Source: Cristatella mucedo
Taxonomy: Eukaryota; Bryozoa; Phylactolaemata; Cristatellidae
Direction: 5' to 3'
Assembly: GCA_009760855.2 (NCBI GenBank)
Contig: WPIO01000041.1
Location: forward strand, 1,700,501-1,764,500
DNA: 64,000 bases
Each line of letters starts with the position of its first letter. Within the stretch, counting starts at the first letter, position 1. Below are positions 10,856 through 22,069 of this stretch, in pieces. The notes under the pieces were generated by a model, which saw only the letters and a list, made by a program, of their open reading frames with translations, had not been told where the DNA came from and ran no database searches. The position numbers and the translations under genes are program-made.

Positions 10856-11060
10856 CTGCTCGTAAACCTCTTTATCTTGTATTTTTGGATACTTGAAGGC
10901 ACAGCAGTGCTGTGGATACGACACGCGGACAGTCTCTACCTTGATGTACCTGACTGTCGGTGGCAGTAGAGTCAGGGAAGGTGTGCTCTCCAGGTTGAGC
11001 TCCAACAGTTCCTCCAGACCTGCAGTTGGAAGCTTGGTAATGGCGGTTCCAGATAAGGAT
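10856..11060 (-). CDS. LGR receptor, last LRR plus CCAF cysteine box exon
   Basis: A 205-bp exon, phase 2 in and phase 0 out, 68 whole codons. It starts with the last repeats (GTAITKLPTAGLEELLELN, then STPSLTLLPP) and ends with the receptor-family cysteine box SYPQHCCAF. That box is the signature that closes the LRR solenoid in glycoprotein-hormone receptors (FSHR: TYPSHCCAF). It is followed by KYPKIQDKEVYEQ. The acceptor is gcgtttttgtag. The donor that best fits is CAG/gcaagt, a GC-AG intron; a weaker GT donor (GAG/gtttac) three codons earlier has the same phase. The cysteine box makes the assignment to the type-A LGR group firm. Confidence 0.92.
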
Positions 11061-11394
11061 CTACAAAAACGCGCTCGCGGTAATAGTCATTCTGAAGGCC
11101 ATGAGAGTACAATAAACGAAACCCGGAAACAGCAGAGTAATAGGCCACCGGCAGTGGCATCTGAATACATCGGAAGCTCTGAGAGCCACCTTTGATTCGT
11201 TATACAATTAAGTCGTAGATGTTTGGTTAAACACGGTAGATTTGAATATAAAATCGTATGCCTCATTATGCATCATTTCATTGAAAACGGTATCATAGAC
11301 AGCAATTCAAAGTGCTGATATAGCTTTAAGCTGATTCGCACCAGCTCGAACAGAAACGATCAACACAAGGCAGGGTTAGAGCTGATTGCATAGG

Positions 11395-12405
11395 TACCCG
11401 AGGGTTATCAGGACAGCAAATTTTCTACAACTAAACGATAAAACTAACTTACTAGTTATGGAAAAACCCAGTGTGATTCAGAAATTGGAAAGGCTGACGC
11501 TCAAAATTGGCTCTGTCAGCATATCTCCTGTTGAATCAGCTCGAAATCTAGGTGTCATGTTCCAAAGTGACCTCTCGTTAGACGACCACATCAGGCTCAC
11601 AATCAAGTCTGCCTACTTTCAGCTACGTAAAATTTTTAAAACTCGCGCTTGCTTAGACAGGGATACCACGTCTAAATTGGTTAATGCATTTGTAACATCG
11701 TGTCTTGACTTCTGTAACTGTCTACTTGCCGGCCTACCAATATGTGCAATCAGGCGCTTACAGCTGGTGCACAACTCCGAAGCTAGGCTTGTCTGTCGTG
11801 AGCCTCGCAGTTGCCACATCACACCACTTCTCGCCGACCTGCACTGGGTACCAGTCAAGTAACTGATCGACTTCAAGGTTTTGTCGCTCCCTTTAAGGTC
11901 TCTTCATTATTTGGCTCCAGCCGATCTCTCAGATCTACTCCCCCACTAGGCCAAGCATCGTAGCACCCGCTTTTCGGAATCCAACAGTTTACCAGAACCT
12001 CGTTCAAACCTCAAATCCTTTGGAGACCGTGCATTTAGTTCGTATGCTCCCAGAGCCTTGTACTCCTTTCCGACTTGCGTTCGAACATCCCCTGACTTGA
12101 CCACATATAAAAAGAACTTAAAAACACACCTATTTAGGACAGCATTTAGTGGATCCCTATGATTCGTCCTTCATGTGCCTATGCGTGCTGACACTGTTTC
12201 GTGCTGCCACTCACCACATTTGCATGCTGACCCTGTGCATGTCACCCCTAACCATGTTATTTATGTTGTTGGTCAAGCATGATATTACTCACCATTCAAT
12301 CGCGTTTCCCTTTGCAGCAAATGTAAAGCGCCTAGAAAGAGATTGAGTTCTCTGAGGGAAATTTATCAAGTGCATTATGATTATTATTATTATTATATTC
12401 CACAG
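11395..12405 (+). mobile_element. LINE A, 5'-truncated copy with RT C-terminus
   Basis: One of the best copies. The open frame at 11386-11862 reads as the C-terminal part of a non-LTR reverse transcriptase: FLQLNDKTN, SARNLGVMFQSDLSLDDHI, FVTSCLDFCN and HITPLLADLHWVPVK. After a stop at 11860 homology continues ([19 protein letters not shown] type motifs in shifted frames) to the tail cctagaaagagattgagttc and (ATT)n at 12377-12397. The pattern fits the CR1/L2 group; the clade was not tested. All upstream parts (endonuclease, RT core) are missing, as usual for truncated insertions. Confidence 0.8.
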
Positions 12406-12769
12406 CATTTTCTTTTATACGGAATCCTTTCCATGACTGCTTTCAGGTTTTAAGCAGGCCGATGGTGCTTAGGGCCAAAGGCTTAACTACACTCCCAGTT
12501 CAAGCAGACATTTTGTGGCAACTGCCAGTCCAAACTTCCCATCTAGAACATATCGCAGTGTCGCTCATTAATCAAACTACGGTGGGGATCTAGTTAATCT
12601 GCACTAAGCTGTGTTTTACTTTCATTAAAATACTACTGAACCACTAACCATATATTCCAATGCCATACCGATTATCTTGCGTCGATCCTGTATACCAGCA
12701 AAGCCACAGTCCAGAGTTATAAACAACCAGGTCTCTGACAGAAACCTATACTGGCTATGTCTTCTGACA

Positions 12770-13110
12770 CTATCCTAAACTAGCTGAAGCTTATCGCTGA
12801 CAAGACCAGCCTAATATTTATTGGCAAAACTACCATTAACCAAAATTTGGAGGATCCTACCCTCTAGATTTATGCACCTAGCATCGCTCTCAATAAATCT
12901 GCCTGTAATCTAGGGCTGCAATTAATTCCAAAATGACTTGTCATCTGATGAGCACTTTGCCACCATGGTAAAGCATGCCAATTTTTAGCTAACGAACAAA
13001 GGCAACTTGGGAAACCTGTGCAGATTTTGTCAGAGTTTAGAATGCATATGTTTGGCTCATCTTTCCCAGCGCTCCAGTAAACTTGTCTCTTAAATTCTTG
13101 CGTACTTTTT
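12770..13110 (+). mobile_element. Degenerate LINE fragment, family uncertain
   Basis: Reads LKLIADKTSLIFIGKTTINQ, then NLGLQLI, the block just upstream of the RT C-terminus (compare QLNDKTNLLV in family A). Many breaks. Confidence 0.45.
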
Positions 13111-13202
13111 CGTGCTTGCCTGCGAAAAATCCTGCACATGTCACTAGCCAGGGCCCTTACTAACCTACGCTCCTGAGTGTTTTCTTGTGTGCTTCTGTAT
13201 GG

Positions 13203-13342
<140 letters not shown>

Positions 13343-13349
13343 CCGAGCA

Positions 13350-13515
13350 TGAATAATAATATTACATTTGTATAGCACCCCCAGATAACTTAATCTCTTT
13401 TTAGGCACTTTACTTATGCTGCAAAGGAAGCATGGTCAAATGGTAAGTGGCAGCATGCTCAATGGCAGCAAGCACAGAATGGTTAGAAGTGGCATGCACA
13501 TTCATTAGTCTCATC
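13350..13515 (-). mobile_element. LINE A, 3' tail
   Basis: Reverse-complement tail: ATT repeat, acttaatctctttttaggca, then the 3' untranslated part (tgctgcaaaggaagc and variants of catgcacag). It abuts a (CA)n/(TA)n array on its left. Confidence 0.7.
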
Positions 13516-13850
13516 TATATAGCGACAGAAAAGCCTTACATGGCCATCAATTCGCTATCTATCCCGTTGCTTCCCTTTCTGCAAGATCTAACGTGCCGGA
13601 TACAGATTTGGTTCTCTTAATGGGCCACGCAAACGACTTCTAATGGATCTTTTTAGTATTCTTCGTTAAGACTTTAACTTCTACTTCAAAATTCTTCTCA
13701 CCTATCCATACCGGCTCCCAATAAAGCAGCGTCGTATCAACTTCGAGGTTCTGTTAAGGTACCTTCTCCAAACCGTTTGACACGCTTTCTTTACGGCATT
13801 AGAATACCGCCTCGAAAGAGATTAGTTTCGCAAGTTTTATTATTACTATT

Positions 13851-14480
13851 GTCGTAACCCTCTGGCTTGCCGTCTGCCAATCAGATTTATACTTACTAAG
13901 TAGGCCCCCCTGTCGAGCTCTGACCTCTGAACCCAGTAACTCGGATAGTTTAGTTTGTGCTCCTGTACCCTAGAGTAGGCGGACCCACTGACATTCGATA
14001 TGTCGGGCTGGGCGTCGCCTTGCTCCGGAAGGGTAAAGCCTGGGGTCAGCTCCCAGAGTTCCGAGGACGGGAACTGGGTACAACGTGCTCGCTCTCTTTC
14101 AGCGGAAGCTCTCGACGATGTTGGACTTCCGCTCCGTCTACCACAGAGTACTCAGCTAGCCGGGTCTTGGACGGCGTACGCGTGTACTGGTAAAACGGAG
14201 TCGTGCGACGGTGCGACTGTGGAAGCCGACTGAGCACTAACACGTTGTCCGCGCTTGCGGCGTCATCCAGCGCCCTTTAGTTTACCTTGTATAGGACCTT
14301 CCTCTGTAGGCTTGTTTAGTGCCCTCCTTTGTATAGCGCATGCGTGTGTATTATATAAAGTGTTGTGTACCCGATCGATCACGCGTGAACCGCTGTTACC
14401 GGAGGGCCCGGCGTAACGACCCAGAGCGGACATAGATAGTAGCGAGCCATAGTGGGAGTTAGCCGCTGGCCCCTTGAACT
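13851..14480. other. CpG-rich segment, possibly a solo LTR
   Basis: Begins tgtcgtaac and contains a TATA-like tattatataaagtg at 14350. Near 14410 it has gcgtaacgac, which is almost the inverse of its start. No protein similarity. Confidence 0.25.
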
Positions 14481-14908
14481 CGGTTACAGTCCTACCAATC
14501 TGAAGTCTTTTAGAGACCATACTTTCACTTGCTACACTCTCAAACTCCTGCCAGATATCACCACCTCCTCTGACTCAGTGTAATTTAAAAAGCAGCAGCT
14601 AAAAATAACTCGTGTTTCTGACAGTATTTCGTTTGCTCCTTCTGTGTGCATTTTTGATTTAGCGCTTAACGTTAGCAAGGTGAGATTGTGCATGCCATCG
14701 CTAAATAGTCGACACGGTTCCTTTCCAGCATTTCTGAAGTGCATAAAAATGGTTCAGTTCCCTTAAAGTGCAATATACATTTAATACTAAAAATAATTGT
14801 TGCAATTAATGTCGTGCTGGTCAATTTTGGAAAACTTCAGTAGCTGCTCTGAGACAGCAGAGGTTGCAGCAGAAGCAAAACATGCCGACTACTTGAGCCC
14901 ATACTTAC

Positions 14909-14974
14909 AGGTTTTTTAATGAACGACTCCCACCAAATGCATTTTCGTCAATCTTAGCTAATTTAAGATTTAGG
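14909..14974 (-). CDS. LGR receptor, LRR exon (66 bp)
   Basis: A 66-bp phase-2 exon with acceptor agtgacttcag and donor CT/gtaagtatgg. It reads as a leucine-rich repeat, LAKIDENAFGGSRSLKNL, the last part completed by the split Leu codon (CT + A). It is about three codons shorter than the equivalent FSHR repeat because the LSDNN-type turn is compressed. It is AT-rich, unlike the GC-rich transmembrane exon of the same gene. A competing LRR-like stretch at 14.68-14.74 kb fits less well and is not needed once this exon is placed. Confidence 0.85.
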
Positions 14975-15732
14975 CTGAAGTCACTGCAACAAAAAGCAAA
15001 TAAAAGAGTGAAAATAAATAAAGTAATACAGATTTGCAAGGCTGCATCAGCGCACCTTTAAGCCTGAACTTTAGTAGCAAATTTAAGGGAGATAATAAAT
15101 GACAAAGTAAGCAAGAAATAATCGGTAGTTTCAATACGTTAGTGACGAAAGTAATAAAGACCAATGAAGCTAGCAGACTGGTTTCCGGTGTGCTGTTTTC
15201 AGCATTTCGCAATAGATAGGAATTGGTAGGAGGCGAGACTAGTTTGTTTTGTTGTTCTCAATTTTTATTGATACCAACCGAAGTCTTGCGATGCTTCTCA
15301 CATAATTTGGAATTGTTCGAAAAATGGAACTCTTAAAAAATCACGGCCCAATTTCGAAGAATAAAAGCACCAGCACATTACCACCTCAATCAATTCAAAA
15401 TTGACCACTTTAATTGCTATCACCAGCTTTAGCTTTATTAGAATACAAATTCTGAAAGTATTCCACACACTGCCAGCATTGGCCCTGGCAATTATTTATT
15501 CTCTGCACGCTATGTTAACGTTAAATAAATGCTGTACATGCTGCTGAACTAAAGTCTCTTGATAAAACCGCAGCCCAAAAACGGATGCTAGTCCATGCAG
15601 ACGACTATCATTTACTCGTAGAGCTGGAACTTTAAAGTGTGGCAAGTGAGTTATAGGTTCAGCACCCAACCACGTAAGTATATATGTCAACGGCTGCAAA
15701 TCATGGCAGCAATTGAGATTACTCAAATCTTA

Positions 15733-16010
15733 ATAATAATAATAATAATAATAATGCACTTGATAAAGTGCCCTCAGAGAACTTAATCTCTTTCTAGGCG
15801 CTTTACATTTGCTGCAAAGTGAAATGCAATTGAACGGTAAGTAAAATCATGCTTTAAAAACAAACGAGATGAATAATATGGTTAGGGGTGACATGCACAG
15901 GGTCAGCATGCAAATGTGGTTAGTGGCAGCATGCACAGTGTCAGCACGCATAAGCACATCAAAGGCGAATCACAGGGACCCACTAAATGCTGTCTTAATA
16001 ATATTATTCT
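15733..16010 (-). mobile_element. LINE A, 3' end
   Basis: (AAT)n at 15733-15755, then the tail gagaacttaatctctttcta and the 3' untranslated region as far as the block that encodes the final residues (cactaaatgctgtc). Truncated there. Confidence 0.75.
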
Positions 16011-16174
16011 ATTTCTAAACGCATAATAATAATTAATAATATTATTCGATTTCTAAACGCAGAACAGCCTATTCGAAATCCCCAGAGGGAAACATTTGTA
16101 CATCACCAGCCTTGGAACACTATTCACTTAGAAGACTAAAGTATGGATGACAATGGATGGCCGCAATTTTTCTT

Positions 16175-17140
16175 AAATTAAATGATGATAAAAACTAACT
16201 TATTAGTTATGGGCAACCAAGTGTGATTCAGAAACTAAAAAGGATAGCGCTCAAAATCGACTCTGCCAGCATATCTCCTGTTGAATCTGTTAGAAATGTA
16301 GGTGTCATGTTCCAAAGTGACCTTTCGTTAGACGACCACATCAGCTCCACAATCAAGTCTGCCAACTTTCAGCTACATAAAATTGCTAAAATTCGGGCTT
16401 GTTTAGATAGGAATACCACATATAAGTTGGTCCATGCATTTGTGACATCCCATCTTGACGTCTGTAACTCACTGCTTGCTCGCCTACCGGCATGTGCAAT
16501 CAGGCGCTTACAGCCAGTGCAAAACTCTGCAGCTACACTTGTCTGTCGTGAGCTTTGCACTTGCCACATTCTCAACTTCTCGCCGACCTGCACTGGCTAC
16601 CAGGCGAGCAACGGATCGACTTCAAGGTTTTGCCACTCACCTTTAAGTCCCTTCATTCTTTGTCTCCAGCCTACCTATCAGATCTACTGCCCCACCAGGA
16701 CAAGCATAATACCACCTGCTTTTTGGAAACCAACTGTTTACCTATACCTCGTACGAACCTCAAATCCTTTGGAGACCTTGCATTTAGTTCGTATTCTCCA
16801 AAGCCGGGAACTCGCTTCAGACATGCGTTACAACATCCCCTAACTTGACTACGTTTAAAAAGAACTTAAAAATGCACCTATTTATAACAGAATTTAGTGG
16901 CTTCCAGTGGTTTGTCCTTGATGTTCTTATGCGTGCTGACACTGCTCTATGCTGCCACTAACCACACTTGCATGCTGACCCTGTGCATGTCACCCGTAAC
17001 CATGTTATTCAAGGTGTTCATCAAGCATGATACCAATCACCATTCAATCGTTTTACCTTTGCAGCAAATGTAAAGTGCTTCGAAAGAGAATGAGTTCTCT
17101 GAGGCTGCTTTATCAAGTGTATTATTCTTATTATTAACTC
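16175..17140 (+). mobile_element. LINE A, long 5'-truncated copy
   Basis: Homologous to the 11.4-kb copy along its whole length. The frame 16223-16843 contains SVRNVGVMFQSDLSLDDHI and FVTSHLDVCN, with shifts after LNFSPTCTGY. The tail aaagtgcttcgaaagagaat and ATT-rich end lie at 17070-17137, followed by a (TC)n run. Confidence 0.8.
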
Positions 17141-17144
17141 TCTC

Positions 17145-18214
17145 TGTCTCTCTCTCTCTCTCTCTCCTGCTGTTGATCTGTCGAGTGGTGCAGAGCATTC
17201 CTCTTTAAGTACCCAAGTAGGCACACATTCTTTTGGGCCAGATTTTTCTTTCTGATCCAAGGAACATGCAGTCTATACAACACCCTATACAACATCTATA
17301 CAACACCCCACTCCGACCTTAGGGAGCCATACCATGGAGGAACATGGCTTTGTTGTGTAGGCAGCACCCGAGTGGCCACTCGGGTTCGTGTAAGCTGGAA
17401 ATGCTTATTAGGGCCAGCAAAGTAGAATTCCTTGATTTACTCTATTTCATGAATTCACAAGCAGTCGCCAGATGTAACATCTATGAGGCTCTGCATACGC
17501 TGGCCGAACACCATTTCAAGCCACATGGCAAAGAAGAAATATGCTTGAGAGACTGGGCTTCTAGTGGTCCAGAGACTGTTTTGATGCCGCCAAGAAAGCA
17601 GACTTCGCAATCAACCGAGTAGCAGGCGTCCCTGCCATCAGGTACATCGCCAAAGGCTTTGCTGATATATAATAGTGCTTTGCCAAGCGGTCTCTACCAA
17701 TGGCTGCTATAAAAGAACAGGGCGGCTGGGCAATGCAATGAATGGTCTAATTACTGCCCTGCCAAAGTCATCGTATAGGTTAGGCAGCGTTTGATAGGCA
17801 AATAATCAATCAGCCGAGGCTTGCACAAACATGCATGGCGATGAGAGTGTCTGTACGACTGGCAGCATAGCGAGACGGCTCGGGAAAACAAGGGAAACTG
17901 AAGCAGCCCACCTAGCAAGCTCACGAGATTACTCCTCCCTGCTCCACCAGCAGTCGCTAATTCGTGCAGTTTGAATGCACGGAGTTAACTCACACAACAT
18001 GCTCAACAGCTTGATATCTCGTCAGCAGTGGAGCTCACGCCTTTGATAGAATAAAGGTTAATAGGACTGCTGCTAGTAACATGTACGGAATCGTGCCAAG
18101 GTAAGAGCTTAAAAGCAAAAAGGAATGAAAAAGAGAAGTCAATCGGCCACAAGAGATGCTGAGTGTAACAGATACGTCTTTAACCGAGACTTCGAACCAT
18201 GCAAAATATTTGCA
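17145..18214. other. Receptor intron, no recognised feature
   Basis: Includes a (TC) run at 17140-17167 and a 92-codon plus-strand frame (17344-17622) with no recognisable domain. Confidence 0.45.
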
Positions 18215-18335
18215 GGTGGTGACATAAGCCAGACGCAAAATCCAGGCTTTCGGTGCATATGAACTGAAAGCCTGGATTAACGAGCGATTTCCGTACAGTT
18301 CAATGAAGCTCATGCCTGGATGATGTGGCAGCACA
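18215..18335 (-). mobile_element. LINE A fragment (FSSYAPKAW region)
   Basis: The minus-strand reading [18 protein letters not shown] matches the penultimate coding block of family A ([10 protein letters not shown]). The copy is short and diverged and has no tail. Confidence 0.5.
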
Positions 18336-18449
18336 CTGTACTAGCTAAAAGGTCAAGGTCTGGTAGGCTGTCGCAAACGCGTGAAGCAAATTCTAGGCTG
18401 GAGAAAAGATCTTGATAGGGAGCTATTGAAGCTCAAGCGGAAAATGGTG

Positions 18450-19235
18450 TAATGTGGCAGCTACGTCTGTCTGTATCTCTGTCTGCAACCCCACAAAGCC
18501 ACAAAGACTATGTGGGTGTTATGCAAGGGAAATTTGTACAGTGCACTCACAGCCTAAGCAGCTTCTGGTACGCATTTGGTAGCCAACAGACTTCATCTCA
18601 CGCAACAAGGAGAAAGTGATTGGGGAGAGTAGTTGAGGTAGTGAGTGGCATGGGAGTAGCAGATCAGGACCGCTGGAAAGTTTGTGCCATAGTCGGCCGC
18701 AGGAGAGTAGCTGTCGTTGCATAAGAATCATTGAAGCAAGTTCCTCAATATAATACCTGCAGAGCAACAACAACGGTCTTTAAGCGGAGGAATGGAACAG
18801 CTAGTTTATTGTCCATACGGGACCAGAGGGCACCAAGAAGCTGAAACTGGTGCAGCAGCTCAGCTAGGTATGGAGGAGCCAAGCCGTGGCGGGCCTAGTG
18901 GGTCAGTGTAAGAACTTTTCTCTGTATCCGTTGATCAACCAGCAGCCATCCCAGCTCTTTTAGCAAAAGAGACCATAAAAGACAGACCATACGAGGTGCC
19001 AGCTTTTGAGCTATTCTCAAACAAGTAGAGGTACAGGCCCGAAATCGTGAGTAAAGGCCATTGTAGTAATCTAGATGAGATGTGGCTAGCACATTAACTA
19101 ATTTGGCTGTCCGACCATTGTCTAAGCAAGCCTTAATTTGACAATATACCTAAGCTGAAAGTCGGCCGGCTTGACAACAGAAGAAATGTGCTCATTTAAC
19201 AGAAATTTATTTTGGAACAGTGAGCCCAGTTGATG
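18450..19235 (-). mobile_element. LINE B, longest copy
   Basis: (GTAAT)-like end near 18450, 3' region, then minus-strand coding blocks SLLLKELGWLLVDQRIQ, ATSHLDYYNG and, further upstream, sequence aligned with the RACLDRDT block of family A. It shows the two families share the same protein layout. Confidence 0.65.
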
Positions 19236-19274
19236 GTCCCACGTCATGGGAGTTGATTTGATAAACCGATCATG

Positions 19275-19500
19275 TGGCTGAGGTCTGCTGCCTCTTCACG
19301 ACCAAGATCGCAAGGTCGTGGGTTCAAATCCTGCAGTTGCTGGCTCTTCACGACCAAGATTGTGAGCTCGTGGGTTCAAACCCTGCAGCTGAGTGATTCT
19401 TTATTGCCAACTGCAAGCTATGGTGATAGAAAATAAGGCTCTTCTGCTGCTATACAAAATGAGGCTGTTGAATCAGCTAACAAATTTTCCCACTTTACGG
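19275..19500 (+). mobile_element. SINE-1 with duplicated head
   Basis: Contains two copies of the segment ttcacgaccaagat...gggttcaa(a)tcctgc about 51 bp apart, followed by a single body (ttattgcc, caagctatggtgat) and end (gaggctgttgaatcagctaa). The box B-like ggttcaaatcc marks a tRNA-derived promoter. Confidence 0.65.
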
Positions 19501-19896
19501 TGATGCTCGGCTTGCCAGAAACCATTCCTGAGAATCTCGTGGCCTAGCTTTGTGTAACGGAGACAAGGATTCGATACACTCTACCTAGCCAGCCCCCTGA
19601 ATGCTCTAAGCATTAGCCACAACACCAGTGCTATAGTTGACCTTCTATACAGTCATATATGCGGCTGTAATTTTAGCATCAGCCACTACACCATTGGTCT
19701 CATCGACCTTCAACACATACTAAGATGTGCCACTGTAATCTCTATAATGCACCTGACTGTAGTACTCTTTTTTACAAGTAAAAAGTTTTTACGGCAATAT
19801 TAATTTTACAATGCTGAAAGTCTGCACACTCGTATTACACAATAGTCAAGGGCTATGCCTAACAGCAGATAAGCATGGTAATAAAATTATTATAAC

Positions 19897-20036
19897 CCAA
19901 TTTTATTTGTATAGCGCCATAAAAGAACGTAATCTCAATTCAGGCATTTCACATATGCCTCGGGGCTCGAGCCCACGACCTCAGCAAGACCTTGGTCTGG
20001 GCGAGCACCTTAACCGCTGAACTAAACCAGCCGGAG
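19897..20036 (-). mobile_element. SINE-2, short variant
   Basis: Reverse complement: ttgtatagcgccataaaaga, ctcgagcccacgacctc, ggcgagcaccttaaccgctg. Confidence 0.7.
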
Positions 20037-20761
20037 GCTGGCACCACAACAACTCTTGTACCTACAGGCCAGCGTGCTTTAGACATCGTTTTGTCTTCAG
20101 ATGCTGGCACTCTCCAGGAGAACTTCAGAATGAATATTCACTTAGTAATATCTAAAAGAGAGGGCATGCTGATGCCTACAATGATTATGGTGGCAATTTT
20201 CTCTAAGATTGACTGGCTTTGACAAGGTCGAGGTTAAGGCTTGCTTTCAAAACATTATCATTCTCGCAAAACTGTCTGGTTTCTACCCTGGTCTTTGCAA
20301 ACCGGAGAGGTGGATATTGCTCAGAAGCTGGCAAACCCAGCATCAATAATCGTCGACCCACGGTGACTGAACTGGGGATTTAAAATGACCTGCAATGAAC
20401 AGGTACTAACTACCGCATGTTAACTCGGCGAGTTAGTGATTGCGGTCGTCCCTAATGTCCTAAATTTGCTGAATTCCCAAGGATTTTTCCGGTTTATCGT
20501 TTGAATGTTCCACTAAAGGAGCCACACTGTCTTCTTCGTTTGCTTAGTCATGAGGACAACAGCCAGTGTGTGCAAGTCAAAATGTCTGACCTGCACAAAA
20601 CGGGCCGAGGCGACTCAATGAAACCGAGCTCTCTTGTAGGCAAGACTACTGTGGTCAACTGTCAAGTGCCAGTGTTCAGCGAGCGATGAGCAGCAATAAA
20701 AATGGCCGCCAGTGGCTTGCCAGGAAGGATGCCACCTGTGCATTGCTCGCAGTGTACTCAC

Positions 20762-20830
20762 AGGTGACTAATGTTGGCTCCAGCAAAAGCAAACTCTTCA
20801 ATTTCCTCCAATGAGTTATTCCTTAGGCTC
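20762..20830 (-). CDS. LGR receptor, LRR exon (69 bp)
   Basis: A 69-bp phase-2 exon, the same size as the matching exon of vertebrate glycoprotein-hormone receptors. The acceptor is gtatcgttgtag and the donor CT/gtgagtac. It encodes a textbook repeat with NNSLEEIEEFAFAG followed by an N-glycosylation sequon (NIS). The FSHR counterpart is NKNGIQEIHNCAFNG (recalled). The junction codon CT + C is Leu. No stop occurs in this frame, and no alternative splice pair was seen within 100 bp. Confidence 0.9.
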
Positions 20831-20944
20831 CTACAACGATACCCGTGCACATCAACTTGCAGGTCGATGGAAGATTACAGCACAGCCTTATTGAGCAGGC
20901 AACGATCGATGGAGTGATAGGCATCCTAAATAAAGTGCTCTCTC

Positions 20945-21065
20945 ATCACGATGCAGCTCGTAAGGTTGAGTCCTGCAGAGGGCGACCCTTTATTGCCCAC
21001 TGCAAGTAGTGGTGATACCCGTCAATGCTCCTCTGGTGGTATAAAAATGAGGCTATTAAATCAGT
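20945..21065 (+). mobile_element. SINE-1, 5'-truncated
   Basis: Body and 3' end: gttgagtcctgcag, ttattgcccactgcaagtag, gaggctattaaatcag. Confidence 0.6.
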
Positions 21066-21309
21066 CTTGACCTTTTTTTATAGGCATGGTTTGGCTATCA
21101 AACAAAAAGCAAAGGCCCAGCTATATGCCATTGCAAGCCCCCCACCCACCTCACCTTGGAGTGCTTCTTTTAACAGCCTTGACGTTTGGTCCCATCCTCC
21201 AACGAGTGGCTCAGACATGACCGGCTAAGATCGGCCAGCCAATGGTCAGCTTTGCCTTTGCTTGGTCAGGCATAACCGGCCGGCTAAGCAACCGCCCAGC
21301 CAGTGAAGC

Positions 21310-21905
21310 CTGGTTTAGACGCTGAGTCTTGCTTCCGACCTACTCGAGTCTTCGGTGTAAACGTCACCAATACGGTGGGGGCAGTCCAGACTTAGGGAAG
21401 ACTTGGCAAAGACTCAGCAGCCAAACCAGGTTCTACTTTTTCAGCCAATACTCAGCACGTGACCAAACATGGAAGCTATTCAGGCCACGCCTACTGCATT
21501 GCTACTGCATTGCTACTGCATTGCTACTGCATTGCTTTGAAAGGAATGGCAGCAGGTCCTCCTCCCCCTCCCCCTCCAACTTGACAGTGAACTCATCGAT
21601 GCCTTCCACATGACTCAGTGTTTGTGGGACACGCTGAGCTCAAGGTTCAAAAATCGGATGTTGAGGAGGCGAGTGGTAAAGGCTATTGTGGGCAAGCTTC
21701 GTTCTACAGGTAATTGCGTTAGCAAAGTTAGGCTGTAGAGAAATGCTGCAGCATGCATCCCTTGAAGCTCAGTGGGCTGAGGGAGTAGGAATCAATACTT
21801 TAAGCAAGACGTCTAAAACTCCTACAAACCGGAAGATCCAAGTAAGACTCGAGTAGGTAGGGAGTAGGTACTAAGCAAGACTCGCCGTTTAGACTGTGAG
21901 TCACC
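21310..21905 (+). mobile_element. Element with inverted ends carrying a MADF-domain exon
   Basis: The left end has GAGTCTTGCTT followed by CCTACTCGAGTCTT. The right end, reverse-complemented, has the same two blocks in the same order, so the ~600-bp unit has imperfect terminal inverted repeats with GTTTAGAC near both ends. Between them, plus strand 21583-21709, is an open stretch with ELIDAFHMTQCLWDTLSSRF and RMLRRRVVKAIVGKLRST, ending at a good donor (ACAG/gtaatt). CLWD and the helix pattern match the MADF (Myb/SANT-like) DNA-binding domain, which in animals often accompanies PIF/Harbinger elements. The element is probably a decayed or internally deleted DNA transposon. Boundaries are approximate. 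Confidence 0.5.
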
Positions 21906-22069
21906 CATTAGAAGCTGCATTGGGGATGTGGCAAGGTCACGACCTTTTAGGCTGCGCGGCTGCAGTCCCTTAAAGTCCATTGCCAGGCCAATGTACACCA
22001 AACTGCATATCTCCGAACTGCTGACTTGATCAAGGTTTGCCTTCAGTTCTCCCACTACAAAGTTCACTC

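Noticed and set aside
14683-14739. Possible 63-bp phase-2 LRR exon (LFSDGMHNLTLL)
   Set aside because: It lacks the leucine spacing at its start and has a weak donor. The exon at 14909-14974 fills this place with better sites.
15603-15699. LRR-like minus-strand stretch (PITHLPHFKVPALR) with a good acceptor
   Set aside because: It looks like a receptor repeat, but the splice sites give phase 0 on both sides while the neighbouring LRR exons are phase 2 and already join in frame. The following sequence may be a LINE endonuclease remnant.
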